Shown here: in pieces, positions 24,353 to 32,447 of the stretch
Position numbering within the stretch: position 1 is the first letter of the stretch
Layout of the letters: each line of letters begins with the position of its first letter
From: Myxococcales bacterium
Lineage (GTDB): Bacteria > Myxococcota_A > Polyangia > GCA-2747355
DNA length: 41,325 bases
Assembly: GCA_020431405.1 (NCBI GenBank)
Contig: JAGQIK010000705.1
Location: 1 to 41,325 of the forward strand
Reading direction: 5' to 3'
Notes under the pieces: generated by a model
Told to the model about the DNA's origin: nothing
Database searches by the model: none
What the model saw: only the letters and a program-made list of their open reading frames with translations
Program-made: the position numbers and the translations under genes

Positions 24353-25822
24353 TCAGTCGATGCGCACGGGTTTGAAGCTGACCTTGCCGCCTGCGCTGCT
24401 GACGACAAAGCGGACCATGCGACACTTGTGCTTGGCCTTGAGCATCGCCTCGTTGGCGCGCAGCTTCTGCGTCAGGTTCTCGAGGCTGATGCCCTCGGTA
24501 GGCAGGTTGGCCTGCTTGCGCGCTTCGACGTACTCCGAGAAGAGTCGCGCGAAGTACTGGTCTTCGGCCTCGCCGGCGAGGCTCTGCGCGAGGCCTGGAT
24601 CGCTGGCGCCCTCCATCGCGTCGACGACGATAACGTCGGCGCGCCAGGCGGCATCGCCCTCCTCGTCCTCGCCCGGCTCGGGGCGGCCGAGCAGTCGCGC
24701 GAGCATCACGTTGAGGGCGTTGGCCATGCCCTCGAACTCCTGACGGGCGTCGAAGATGTACTCCATGTTGCCGTTGATGACCTCGTTGATACCGAGCTCG
24801 AGGTGATCCTGCGCGTTGACGAAGTGGCGCTCCACGCCCCACATGCAGCCGAAGACGAGCAGCAGCACGATCACGCCGAAGACGAGCACGACCAGCCGCG
24901 CGCGGCCGGCCGGCGCGAGCGCCTTGTCCAGCGACGACAGCACCACGAAGCCCACCGCGGTCTTTTCTTTGCCTGCCGCTTTGCCGGGCAGCGTCTGCGT
25001 GACGATCGAGATCGGCGCCGGCAACGGGCCGGTGATCGCCTTGTAGGCCTCGCCATTGATGGTGATGTCGAGCACGTCGCTGATCTTGCCCGCGGCGATC
25101 GCCTGCTTGGCCTTGGCCATGATCGCGCTGGCGACCGCCGAGACCTTGCTCGCGTCCTCGGTGTTGGGATCGTTGGCCTCGGTGAAGCTCGTCGCGCGGA
25201 TGTTGCCGTCGAGGATGTACGCCACGTGCGCGCCGAACTGCGACTGGTCCTGCCGCGCCTCGGCGACGGTGAAGTCGTAGGCCAGCACGACGGCGCCGAC
25301 GATATTGCCCGCGTCGATGACGGGCGCCACGGCGGCGCGCAGCATGCGGTTTTTCATCAGCCAGACGGCGCTGCGCGCGCGGCCCGAGCTGAGCACGGCC
25401 GTGACCGTGTCGTACTTGAGCTGCTCGCCGTGGTCGGCGTTGGGGTCGAGATCACGCGCGATGATCACGCCCTTCTTGTCGACGCAGCCGAGAAAGCCCG
25501 GCTTCAAGTTCTTGTCTTTGAGCTTCTTGTCGATCTGGTTGATAGCGTCGAAGATCGCGGCGCGGCGCTGCTTCTCGTCCTCCTGACGGATGCCGTCGGC
25601 CCAGGCCTTCTTGGCGGCGAGCGCCTTGGCGCGGGCCACCAGGTCGTAGGCGTACAGGCGCTGGCTGCGCTCGACGAGCTTGCTCGCGCGCCGTACCGCC
25701 GACGTTGCCTTGTGCATACCCTGGGTGCTGAGCGGACTGACGGCCAGCATCAACATCGCGACCGTGAGACCACCGATGATGATCAGGGCGACGACGCCGA
25801 TCTTGACCTTGAACGTGGACAT
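24353..25822 (-). CDS. Two-TM sensor-like protein with HAMP-like region and MXAN_5187-like C-terminus
   Basis: A 489-residue protein with a very strong ribosome site (GGAGGAGAGG, 6 nt before ATG 25822). The first membrane helix is residues 8-28. Residues about 35-305 are periplasmic and look like a CACHE/PAS-type sensor (FLGCVDKKGVIIARDLDP, APVIDAGNIVGAVVLAYDF, GAHVAYILDGNIRATSF, GFVVLSSLDKAL). The second helix is 310-328. A HAMP-like stretch (about 331-378) and an acidic linker lead to a C-terminal module (about 405-489) resembling the domain named after Myxococcus MXAN_5187 (DQYFARLFSEYVEARK, KCRMVRFVV). No kinase or methyl-accepting signalling helix is present, so output probably runs through the C-terminal module. 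The family name is from memory. Confidence 0.7.
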   Translation of the reverse strand: MSTFKVKIGVVALIIIGGLTVAMLMLAVSPLSTQGMHKATSAVRRASKLVERSQRLYAYDLVARAKALAAKKAWADGIRQEDEKQRRAAIFDAINQIDKKLKDKNLKPGFLGCVDKKGVIIARDLDPNADHGEQLKYDTVTAVLSSGRARSAVWLMKNRMLRAAVAPVIDAGNIVGAVVLAYDFTVAEARQDQSQFGAHVAYILDGNIRATSFTEANDPNTEDASKVSAVASAIMAKAKQAIAAGKISDVLDITINGEAYKAITGPLPAPISIVTQTLPGKAAGKEKTAVGFVVLSSLDKALAPAGRARLVVLVFGVIVLLLVFGCMWGVERHFVNAQDHLELGINEVINGNMEYIFDARQEFEGMANALNVMLARLLGRPEPGEDEEGDAAWRADVIVVDAMEGASDPGLAQSLAGEAEDQYFARLFSEYVEARKQANLPTEGISLENLTQKLRANEAMLKAKHKCRMVRFVVSSAGGKVSFKPVRID

Positions 25823-25886
25823 GCGCGGGACCTCTCCTCCGAGACCATCAGCGGGGCAAATCCAGAACTGTGTTGGATGGTTGCCG

Positions 25887-25915
25887 ACACTACTCCCCCT
25901 ACGTTGTCAAGTCAA
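25887..25915 (-). promoter_or_regulatory. Candidate promoter for the two-TM sensor gene
   Basis: TTGACT (25915-25910) and TAGTGT (25892-25887) are 17 nt apart on the minus strand, leaving a leader of about 60 nt. The -35 is good, the -10 weak. Confidence 0.35.
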
Positions 25916-26148
25916 CTTCGGGGTCGCGTGGCTGTCACCCACAGGAACTACCCACATATCAACAGCTTTCCCACAGCGCCGGCGCCGCTCCGACCTCGTC
26001 CCCCCGGCGCGCACGAGGTGCCGCGCTGTCCCCCATAAAGCCCAGTCGTCTCCAATTGTTGCCGAGTGCAACCGAGTTAGATCGACCGCTGCAGGACCCG
26101 CGCCGGACAGCCAGGATCGCGGCGAATCGCCGAAACCTGGGGACTCGC

Positions 26149-26157
26149 TGTGGATAA
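26149..26157 (-). promoter_or_regulatory. Perfect DnaA-box sequence
   Basis: The minus strand reads TTATCCACA, the DnaA consensus. TTATCCACC, one base off, occurs at 24287-24295 and 31142-31150. There is no dnaA, dnaN or gidA here, so an origin is unlikely; the box could be a regulatory DnaA site or chance. Confidence 0.4.
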
Positions 26158-26162
26158 CTCGA

Positions 26163-29100
26163 TCAGGGGCCGCGCGGGGCCACCAGCGCCCTCGCCGCGC
26201 GCACCGCGGCCGTGTGTTGGCCGACCCGAGCGAGGGTCGCCGCGCGCACGGTGGCGAGCGCCCGGTATCGCCGCGCCGACGGCGCGTGCGCCGCCGCCGA
26301 GATGTAGAGCAGCGCCTCGAAGGCGTTGCCGGCCATCGCCTCGAGATGCCCCATCAGCGAGAGCGCCGCGTGGTGCTGGCGAGCGTCGGCGATGTCGAAG
26401 ATCGCCTCGAGCTCGGCGAGCGCGCTGTCGCGCGGCTTGGACAGCGCGGCCCAAGCGCGCTCGAAGCGCGATCCTCCCCGAGCAGCGTCGCCGAGCAGCG
26501 CGGTCACGTCGGCGCGGGTCGGGGGCGCGACCTTGGCGAGAAGCTCCGCCGCCGCCACGCAGCGCGCCCCGAAGGATGCGCGCGCCGCGCCGAGGGCGTC
26601 CGCTTCGACGCCGAGGCTGTCGCCGGCGCGAAGGCGCGCCCAGCACAGCCGCCGCGCGAGGTCGCTGGGCTTGTCATCGACGAGCGCCGCGCCGGGCACC
26701 GACGCGGTGGCCGTGGCCGCTGCTGCCGGGCCGCCCGCACGCCGCAGCTGGCGCACGATGGCGCGCGGCGAGTAGCGGCGATACTCGATCAGATCGCGCG
26801 GCGCCGCGAACTCGATGCGCGCGTTGTCGTCGGTGTTGAGCGGCGCGCCGCGCGCCACCTTGGCCACGCCCGCGCTGCCCGCGTGTACGCGCACGACGAT
26901 GTCGGCCGGATCGACGATGCCGAGCAGCGCCAGGGCGCGCACCCCGGCGATGCGCACGTCGCGCAGCGCCTCGAAGCGCGTGGCCAGCGTGGGCCAGTGC
27001 AGCCGGCCGCGACGCGCCGGCGACGCGCCGGTGCGCGCCACCAGCAGCATGTCGGCGCTCGACTGCACCGGGCCGAAGACCAGCACGTCGTCGAAGACGC
27101 TGTGCAGCGTGGCGAGGATCGAGGCGACGTTGCGCGGCGCGATCTCGTAGGCCTGCAGCCACTGCAGCAGCACGCCACCGGGGACGAGGCGCGCGCGCAC
27201 GGCGCGAAAGAACTCGTGCGTGAAGAGGTTGCCGCAGCCCGCCATCCACGGGTTTGACGGCTCGCTGACCACCATGGCGAAGCGCTCGCGCGTGGCCGCG
27301 AGGTAGTTGCGGCCGTCCTCGGCGACGATGCTGAGCCGCTTGCTGTCCACCGGCGCCGCGAGCGGCGAAAAGGGCGCCGCCACCGAACGCACCACCTCGC
27401 GCTCGAGCTCCACGGCGGTGACGTCGAGCGACGAGTTGGCGAGCAGCGCGTGCACGGTGATGCCGCTGCCCCAGCCGATGACCAGCGCGCGCTGGCTGGC
27501 GCGCGCGCCGCCGAGCAGGCGCGGCAGCAGGCCGCTCAGAAGCTGCGTCTCCATGTCGCCCGAGGGCGAGACGGCGAGCGGCCGCAGGAGCTTGGCGTCG
27601 CGCCGCAGCAGCAGGCCGCAACCAGGTTTCGGCCGTGCGAAGAGCAAGCTCAGCGAGGCGTCGGGCTTGCCGTTGACCAGCAGCGCGTGGCGCACCCAGC
27701 AGGCAGCGCCCGATAGCGAGGCGTCGACGCTGCGCGAGATGCCGACGGTGGTGGTCACACCCTCGACGTGCGAGACCAGCGCGCTGCCCGCCGTCGGCTC
27801 GCGGAAGGTGTCGACCACGTCGGCGGGCGGCACCAGCCGCAGCGCCAGCGCGCGCCAGCGCCGACGCAGCCGCGGCGTGGGCGACTCGGCGACCTTGGCG
27901 TGCTTGGCGTGCTTGGCGTGCTTGGCGCGCGCGCCGCCGAGCGTCTTGACCACGTCGGCGTAGCGCGAGACGCGAAAGACGCCGGACGAGAGCGCCTGCA
28001 GGTTCCAGCGGCGCCAGCTGCCGAGCGTGCCGAGCAGCGCGGCGAAGCAGACGATGGCGAGCGTCAGGCGCCGGCGCCGCGTGCTGGCCAAAAGCCCGAA
28101 GGCACCCGCCAGCGCGATGCCGGTGGCGACGAGCAACATCAGCGTCGCCTGCAGACCGAGCGCGGGCACCAGCGCGAAGCCGGCGGCGAAGGCGCCGACG
28201 ATGGCGCCGACGGTGTTGACGGCGTAGACGGCGCCGGTGGTGCGCGACGGCGCGCGGCGCAGCGCCGCGTAAGCACGCACCACGGCGGGGAAGACCATGC
28301 CGAAAAAGAAGCTCGGCAAGAGCACCACCACCGCGCAGAGCGCGAACTTGAGCACGAAGGCGGAGCCCGGCGTGAGCGTCAGCTTCTTCAGCGCCACCAG
28401 CATCACCGCCGGCAGATCGTCGAGCAGCGCGACGCCGGCGGCGGCCGTCAGCGCGGCGAGCAGATGCGCCAGCGAGAGGTTCTGCGCTTGGTCGCGCGCG
28501 GAGGTCTGCCGGCGCGCGTAGAGCGCGGCGCCGCCGGCGAGGCCCACCAGCACGCAGGCGAGGATCAGCGAGAAAGCGTAGGTCGACGAACCGATGACGA
28601 GCGACAGCGCGCGCGTCCACGCCACCTCGTAGGCCATCGCCATCGCGCCGCTGACCGCGACGCTGGCCAGCGCGACCAGCGCCAGGCGCCGCGCCGCCGG
28701 GTCGGCGTCGAAGGGCTCGGCCGCACCTGACGCGCCATCACGCGCTGCCGATGGGCGCGCGGAGAGATCGTCGTGCGCGATCGGTGTGTGCGCGTCGAAG
28801 CGGCGTGCGAGCAGCAACGCCAGCGCGGCCAGCAGCACGTCGGCGCCGCAAGCGATGGCGTTGGTCGTGGTGAGCCCAACGCTCGGCAGCAGCACGAAGC
28901 CAGCGAGCAGCACGCCGACTACCGCGCCAGCGGTGTTGATCGCGTAGAGCGTGCCCACGCGGCGACCCGTGATCTCCGGGTCGCGCCCCTCGCAGTAGAC
29001 GTGCGCCAGCACGGGCAGCGTGGCGCCCATCGCCACCGTCGGCAGCAGCAGACACAGCGCGGCGATGACGAAGCGCAGCAGCGCGAAGACATAGTAGCTG

Positions 29101-29423
29101 CCCCCGCCCTCGCCCCAGATCGCGCGATGGATCGCCGGCAGTGCGTCGGCGATGAACGGCAGCGCCAGCGCGTAGAGGCCGATGCACAGCTCGAGCGCGG
29201 CGTAGATCTGTACGCCGCGCCGGCGCGTGGGCACGATCCTGACCGCTGTGCGTCCTGCCAGCGCGCTGCCCAGCGCGAGCCCGCCCATGAACGCCGTCAG
29301 CACCGTCGAGACGGCGAACGTCGTCGAGCCGAAGGCGAGCACCATCAAGCGCGTCCACACCGTCTGCAGCACCAGGCTCGAGAGGCCCGATAAGAAGAAC
29401 AGCAGAGCTAGCGTCGTGCGCAT
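26163..29423 (-). CDS. Giant membrane protein with spermidine-synthase-like domain
   Basis: A 1086-residue protein from ATG 29423, 11 nt after the stop of the upstream kinase. Residues 1-220 and about 255-480 are two related multi-helix membrane halves, each containing a T-(L/V)-YA-(I/V)-NT-(A/V)-GA-(I/V)-VG segment and an E/Q-x-x-WTR-like start (LVLQTVWTRLMVLAFG, MAYEVAWTRALSLVIG). A soluble domain of about 560-840 is like polyamine aminopropyltransferases: VIGWGSGITVHALL, AVELEREVV, VAEDGRNYLAATRERFAMVVSEPSNPWMAG. The C-terminal 250 residues are helical and Ala-rich, maybe TPR-like. Such transporter-synthase fusions are widespread in bacteria with no firm substrate. KHAKHAKHAK near residue 505 comes from a 9-bp tandem repeat. 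Confidence 0.82.
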   Translation of the reverse strand: MRTTLALLFFLSGLSSLVLQTVWTRLMVLAFGSTTFAVSTVLTAFMGGLALGSALAGRTAVRIVPTRRRGVQIYAALELCIGLYALALPFIADALPAIHRAIWGEGGGSYYVFALLRFVIAALCLLLPTVAMGATLPVLAHVYCEGRDPEITGRRVGTLYAINTAGAVVGVLLAGFVLLPSVGLTTTNAIACGADVLLAALALLLARRFDAHTPIAHDDLSARPSAARDGASGAAEPFDADPAARRLALVALASVAVSGAMAMAYEVAWTRALSLVIGSSTYAFSLILACVLVGLAGGAALYARRQTSARDQAQNLSLAHLLAALTAAAGVALLDDLPAVMLVALKKLTLTPGSAFVLKFALCAVVVLLPSFFFGMVFPAVVRAYAALRRAPSRTTGAVYAVNTVGAIVGAFAAGFALVPALGLQATLMLLVATGIALAGAFGLLASTRRRRLTLAIVCFAALLGTLGSWRRWNLQALSSGVFRVSRYADVVKTLGGARAKHAKHAKHAKVAESPTPRLRRRWRALALRLVPPADVVDTFREPTAGSALVSHVEGVTTTVGISRSVDASLSGAACWVRHALLVNGKPDASLSLLFARPKPGCGLLLRRDAKLLRPLAVSPSGDMETQLLSGLLPRLLGGARASQRALVIGWGSGITVHALLANSSLDVTAVELEREVVRSVAAPFSPLAAPVDSKRLSIVAEDGRNYLAATRERFAMVVSEPSNPWMAGCGNLFTHEFFRAVRARLVPGGVLLQWLQAYEIAPRNVASILATLHSVFDDVLVFGPVQSSADMLLVARTGASPARRGRLHWPTLATRFEALRDVRIAGVRALALLGIVDPADIVVRVHAGSAGVAKVARGAPLNTDDNARIEFAAPRDLIEYRRYSPRAIVRQLRRAGGPAAAATATASVPGAALVDDKPSDLARRLCWARLRAGDSLGVEADALGAARASFGARCVAAAELLAKVAPPTRADVTALLGDAARGGSRFERAWAALSKPRDSALAELEAIFDIADARQHHAALSLMGHLEAMAGNAFEALLYISAAAHAPSARRYRALATVRAATLARVGQHTAAVRAARALVAPRGP
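27894..27929 (-). repeat. Four 9-bp tandem repeats inside the spermidine-synthase-like gene
   Basis: CTTGGCGTG is repeated four times, the last with one change, encoding A-K-H blocks between the membrane half and the soluble domain. Slippage would change length by three residues in frame. Confidence 0.85.
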
Positions 29424-29434
29424 CAGGCGCGTGT

Positions 29435-31078
29435 TTAGGACCCGTCGCCCTTGAAGCCGGCGAGGAACTTCTCGAAGCCCTCGGCGAGCTGATAGCAACG
29501 CGCGTTGGAGAGGCGGCGGTCGGGGATGCGCGCGCAGAAGTGCAGCGCGAGGCCGAACGGCAGATCGCTCTTGGTGAAGCTGCTGCCGTTGTGAACGTAG
29601 AGCGTGCCGGCCGGGGCGAAGTAGCGCGTGGGGTAGTCGACGTTGGGCTTGCTGTTGGGAAAGTGCGAGCGGTTGTTGAGCAGCGCCTGCTCGGCGACGA
29701 CCAGGTTGAGCGGCCCGATGCGAAACGCGAAGGTCATGCCTTCGGACTTGAGGTAGGCGCGATAGGCGGCCTTGGCGCGCCGATAGAGCGTGACCAGCGG
29801 TTCGACTTCGCGCTTGTCGGTGCTCAGCACGCGCAGGCCGAGCGACTTGTCAGTCTTGTCCACGGCGAACTTCATCGAGGCGGCCACGCGATGAAGCGCA
29901 GGCCACGGCAGCTTGCGCCGCGTGCGCACCATCGAGCCGCTGCCGCTCGAGCCCACGGCCACCACGCCGCCCGAGCCGCGCCCGCGGCCGCCGCCGGTGT
30001 CCACCAGCGCCCAGACCACCGCGCCGAGCGAGCCGAGCAACAGCACGACGGCGATCACGATCGGCGCCACCCGCCGCTTGGAGCGCGGCGCGGCACTCGC
30101 CGCCGTCGGTGCCACCGCCCGCTTCTTGCGTGGGACGTCGTCGTCCTCGTCGAGCTTGGGCAGCTTGACCGAGCGTGTCAGGCGGCGCTGGTCGGCGTCT
30201 ACGGGCACGTGCTGAAGCGCGCGGCGAAACTCGAGCGCCGACTGGTAGCGGTTCTCGGCGCGCTTCTCCAGCGCGCGCATCAGCACGTCCTCGAGATCCT
30301 GCCCCACGTCGACGTGCGTGCTCGGCGGCGGCGGCACGTCGGTGAGGTGCTTGCGCATGATGTCGAAGTGGTTGTCGCCGTCGAAGGGCGTGCGGCCGCA
30401 GACGCCCTCGTAGAGCGTGACGGCCAGCGAGTAGATGTCCGAGCGGTGGTCGACCTGCTTGCCGCGCACCTGCTCGGGCGACATGTAGCGCACCGTGCCC
30501 ATGGTCTGGCCGGTCTGCGTCAGCTTGCTGCTGCCGACGATCTTGGCGATGCCGAAGTCCATCACCTTCACCGAGCTGTCGCCGCGGATGATGATGTTGG
30601 AGGGCTTGATGTCGCGGTGCACGACGTTGCGGTCGTGGGCGTACTCGAGGGCGCGCAGCGTCTCGATGCCGATAGCGACCACGTCGGCGACGGCCACGCG
30701 CGCCTCGCGCTCGATGATGTGGTCGAAGCTCTCGCCCTCGGCGAACTGCATCACCAGATAGAGGTGACCGTCCTCTTCGGCGAAGTTGTAGAGCTGGACG
30801 ATGTTGGGGTGCTCGAGGCGCGCCAGCGTGCGTGCCTCCTCGATGAAGCGCGCTTTGACCTCGCGGTGGCTGGCGAGGTCGGGCGGCAAGACCTTGATCG
30901 CGACGTCCTGGTCGGTGAGCAGGTGGCGTCCGCGATAAACCACGCTCATGCCGCCGCGGCCGAGCACCTGCTCGATTCGATAGGCGGAGAGGATCTCGCG
31001 CCCCAGCAGCGCGTTCTGCCCGACGTCCCTGGGATCGTCCACGGGCAGAGCTTGGCCTCGCGACTCGCCGTGGGTCAA
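29435..31078 (-). CDS. Membrane Ser/Thr protein kinase
   Basis: A 547-residue protein. The only in-frame start before the kinase core that fits is TTG 31078 (GTG 12 codons later is the alternative). Residues 33-290 are a full Hanks kinase: LGRGGMSVVYRG, Lys62 in AIKV, VVHRDIKPSN with Asp156, DFG (174-176) and YMSPEQVRG. A basic linker precedes one membrane helix (VAPIVIAVVLLLGSLGAVVWALV, near 337-358). The extracytoplasmic part has a Gly/Ser stretch and a domain of about 140 residues with no family I recognise (FRIGPLNLVVAEQALLNN, YPTRYFAPAGTLYVHNG). The next gene starts 11 nt after the stop, so kinase and spermidine-synthase-like protein form an operon. Confidence 0.88.
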   Translation of the reverse strand: MTHGESRGQALPVDDPRDVGQNALLGREILSAYRIEQVLGRGGMSVVYRGRHLLTDQDVAIKVLPPDLASHREVKARFIEEARTLARLEHPNIVQLYNFAEEDGHLYLVMQFAEGESFDHIIEREARVAVADVVAIGIETLRALEYAHDRNVVHRDIKPSNIIIRGDSSVKVMDFGIAKIVGSSKLTQTGQTMGTVRYMSPEQVRGKQVDHRSDIYSLAVTLYEGVCGRTPFDGDNHFDIMRKHLTDVPPPPSTHVDVGQDLEDVLMRALEKRAENRYQSALEFRRALQHVPVDADQRRLTRSVKLPKLDEDDDVPRKKRAVAPTAASAAPRSKRRVAPIVIAVVLLLGSLGAVVWALVDTGGGRGRGSGGVVAVGSSGSGSMVRTRRKLPWPALHRVAASMKFAVDKTDKSLGLRVLSTDKREVEPLVTLYRRAKAAYRAYLKSEGMTFAFRIGPLNLVVAEQALLNNRSHFPNSKPNVDYPTRYFAPAGTLYVHNGSSFTKSDLPFGLALHFCARIPDRRLSNARCYQLAEGFEKFLAGFKGDGS

Positions 31079-31151
31079 CGATTCGCTGGCCGCGGAGCGG
31101 TCGTCCGCGGTGAATTCGCTGGCCGCCGTGGCGGCGCGGGTGGTGGATAAT

Positions 31152-31181
31152 TTGGAGCGAGGTAGGACATGTACCTACAAT
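31152..31181 (+). promoter_or_regulatory. Candidate promoter for the PilZ gene
   Basis: TTGGAG (31152-31157) and TACAAT (31176-31181) are 18 nt apart. TACAAT matches 5/6 of the -10 consensus, and transcription would begin about 24 nt before the ATG. Confidence 0.5.
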
Positions 31182-31211
31182 CGGTCCCACACATCATTCG
31201 GAAGGGACCTC

Positions 31212-31556
31212 ATGCAGAGCAGCTCAGTGGACGACCGTCGCATCGATTTCCGTATCTCCGTCGATCTGGTGCTCAACAAGTACATCGGTGGCCGCCCCTA
31301 CCTTTGCCGCGCCAGCAACCTCAGCCGCTGCGGCCTGCTGCTGCATCGCGTCTTCGAGCCCGAGAACGACCTCGAGCGCGTCGGCCTGCAGTTTCAGCTG
31401 CCGGGCAGCGATCGCGTGATCACCTGCGCCGGGCGCGTTGCCTTCGAGCTGCCCGACGGCGGCGGCACGGGCGTCGAGTTCACCAATGTCGATCCGGAGC
31501 ACCAGACGATGATCGACGACTTCATCCTCTCCAGCCTCGACTGGGCGAGTATCTAG
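31212..31556 (+). CDS. PilZ-domain c-di-GMP-binding protein
   Basis: A 114-residue protein, ATG 31212 with GGAAGGGA 5 nt upstream. The single domain has the two c-di-GMP motifs of PilZ: RRIDFR (RxxxR type) near the N-terminus and N-L-S-R-C-G (N-x-S-x-x-G) about 25 residues later, followed by beta strands ending GVEFTNVDPEHQTMIDDFI. Stand-alone PilZ proteins pass c-di-GMP signals to motility, polysaccharide or transcription partners in the cytoplasm. The divergent neighbour is a Ser/Thr kinase, but shared control is not shown. Confidence 0.88.
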   Translation: MQSSSVDDRRIDFRISVDLVLNKYIGGRPYLCRASNLSRCGLLLHRVFEPENDLERVGLQFQLPGSDRVITCAGRVAFELPDGGGTGVEFTNVDPEHQTMIDDFILSSLDWASI

Positions 31557-31577
31557 GGCCCGAGGCCCAGCGCCCTA
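31555..31577. terminator. Bidirectional hairpin spanning the stops of two convergent genes
   Basis: TAGGGC (31555-31560) pairs with GCCCTA (31572-31577) around an 11-nt loop containing GAGGCCC. The PilZ stop overlaps the left arm and the hydrolase stop lies within the right arm. Confidence 0.35.
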
Positions 31578-32447
31578 CCAGCCGATCTCCTCGCAAAACG
31601 CCAACAACGCCTTGTTCACCTCGGCCGGGTACTCCACTGCCGTGTAGTGCGTGCCGCCCTCGATGATCTCGAGGCGCGCGTCGCGGATCACGCGCGCCAT
31701 CGCCTTGGCGGTGGCGAGGGGCGTCATGATGTCGCCGCTGCCCGTCACGATCAGCGTCGGGATGCGGATGCGCGGCAGCACGTCCGCGGCGTCGTGCTCG
31801 CCGAGGTAGCGGAAGGTCTCGGCGTAGGCCTCGAAGTCGAGGTTGGTGAAGTCCGAGGCGAGGTCGTTGAAGACCGCTTCGTCGAGGGTCTGCCCGACGA
31901 GCTTGAGCCGCTTCATCATCGGCACCAGGCCCGACCACGCGGTGACGGCCTTGCCGCCGGCCTGTATCAGCGACGTGCCGCGCCCCATCACGGCCATCAG
32001 CAGCGGCATGATCCGCTCGAGCATCGGGCCGCCGACGGTGGTGGCGAAGGGCCGGCCCGACGTGCCGTTGAGCGCCACCAGGCCGGCGAACTGCTCGGGG
32101 CGGCGCCGGTAGTACTCGAAGTTGACCTGCACCCCCATGGACCAGCCGATGAACAGCGCGCGCTCGACGCCTTCGGCAGCGAGGACGGCCTCGATGTCGC
32201 GCGTCTGCTGGTCGATGGCGAGCGTGGCGAGATCCGCGGGCCGCTTCGAGCCATACAGGCCGCGGTAATCCCAGCAGATAACGCGATACCGCTCCCCGAA
32301 GGCGGCGTACTGGTGCCGCCACACACCGACCGATCCGCCCAGCCCGTTGGCCAACACGATGGCGGGTCCCTGCCCGCGCACCTGATAGGCGATCTCCGTG
32401 CCGTCGAAGCTCGACACGCGCTTGTGCTCTAGGTTCGGGATCGTCAA
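31575..32447 (-). CDS. Alpha/beta-hydrolase
   Basis: A 290-residue protein. The start is TTG 32447, whose last two bases form the stop of the upstream lipoprotein gene (TTGA), so it is read by coupling. The alpha/beta-hydrolase triad is visible: nucleophile GWSMG (Ser103), Asp239 in TGSGDIMTP and His267 in GGTHY. The oxyanion-hole strand is LANGLGGSVGVWRHQ. No signal peptide is present. Similar sequences include esterases, lactonases and haloperoxidase-like enzymes; the substrate cannot be told. Confidence 0.85.
   Translation of the reverse strand: MTIPNLEHKRVSSFDGTEIAYQVRGQGPAIVLANGLGGSVGVWRHQYAAFGERYRVICWDYRGLYGSKRPADLATLAIDQQTRDIEAVLAAEGVERALFIGWSMGVQVNFEYYRRRPEQFAGLVALNGTSGRPFATTVGGPMLERIMPLLMAVMGRGTSLIQAGGKAVTAWSGLVPMMKRLKLVGQTLDEAVFNDLASDFTNLDFEAYAETFRYLGEHDAADVLPRIRIPTLIVTGSGDIMTPLATAKAMARVIRDARLEIIEGGTHYTAVEYPAEVNKALLAFCEEIGW

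Larger units (their letters stand above)
25823..26162. other. 340-bp intergenic region with promoter and DnaA-box-like words
   Basis: No gene is supported. The region is more AT-rich than its neighbours. It carries the candidate promoter of the sensor gene (25887-25915). Three C-C-C-A-C-A words lie at 25935-25943, 25948-25956 and 25967-25975, the last being TTTCCCACA. A perfect DnaA-type box sits at 26149-26157. Confidence 0.5.

Noticed and set aside
24277-24408. 44-residue extension of the NamZ-like protein
   Set aside because: It would overlap the upstream sensor gene and translate the 15-bp tandem repeats; family alignment begins after GTG 24276.
25823-26162. Chromosome origin
   Set aside because: DnaA-box words are present, but no dnaA, dnaN, gidA or AT-rich unwinding block lies beside them.
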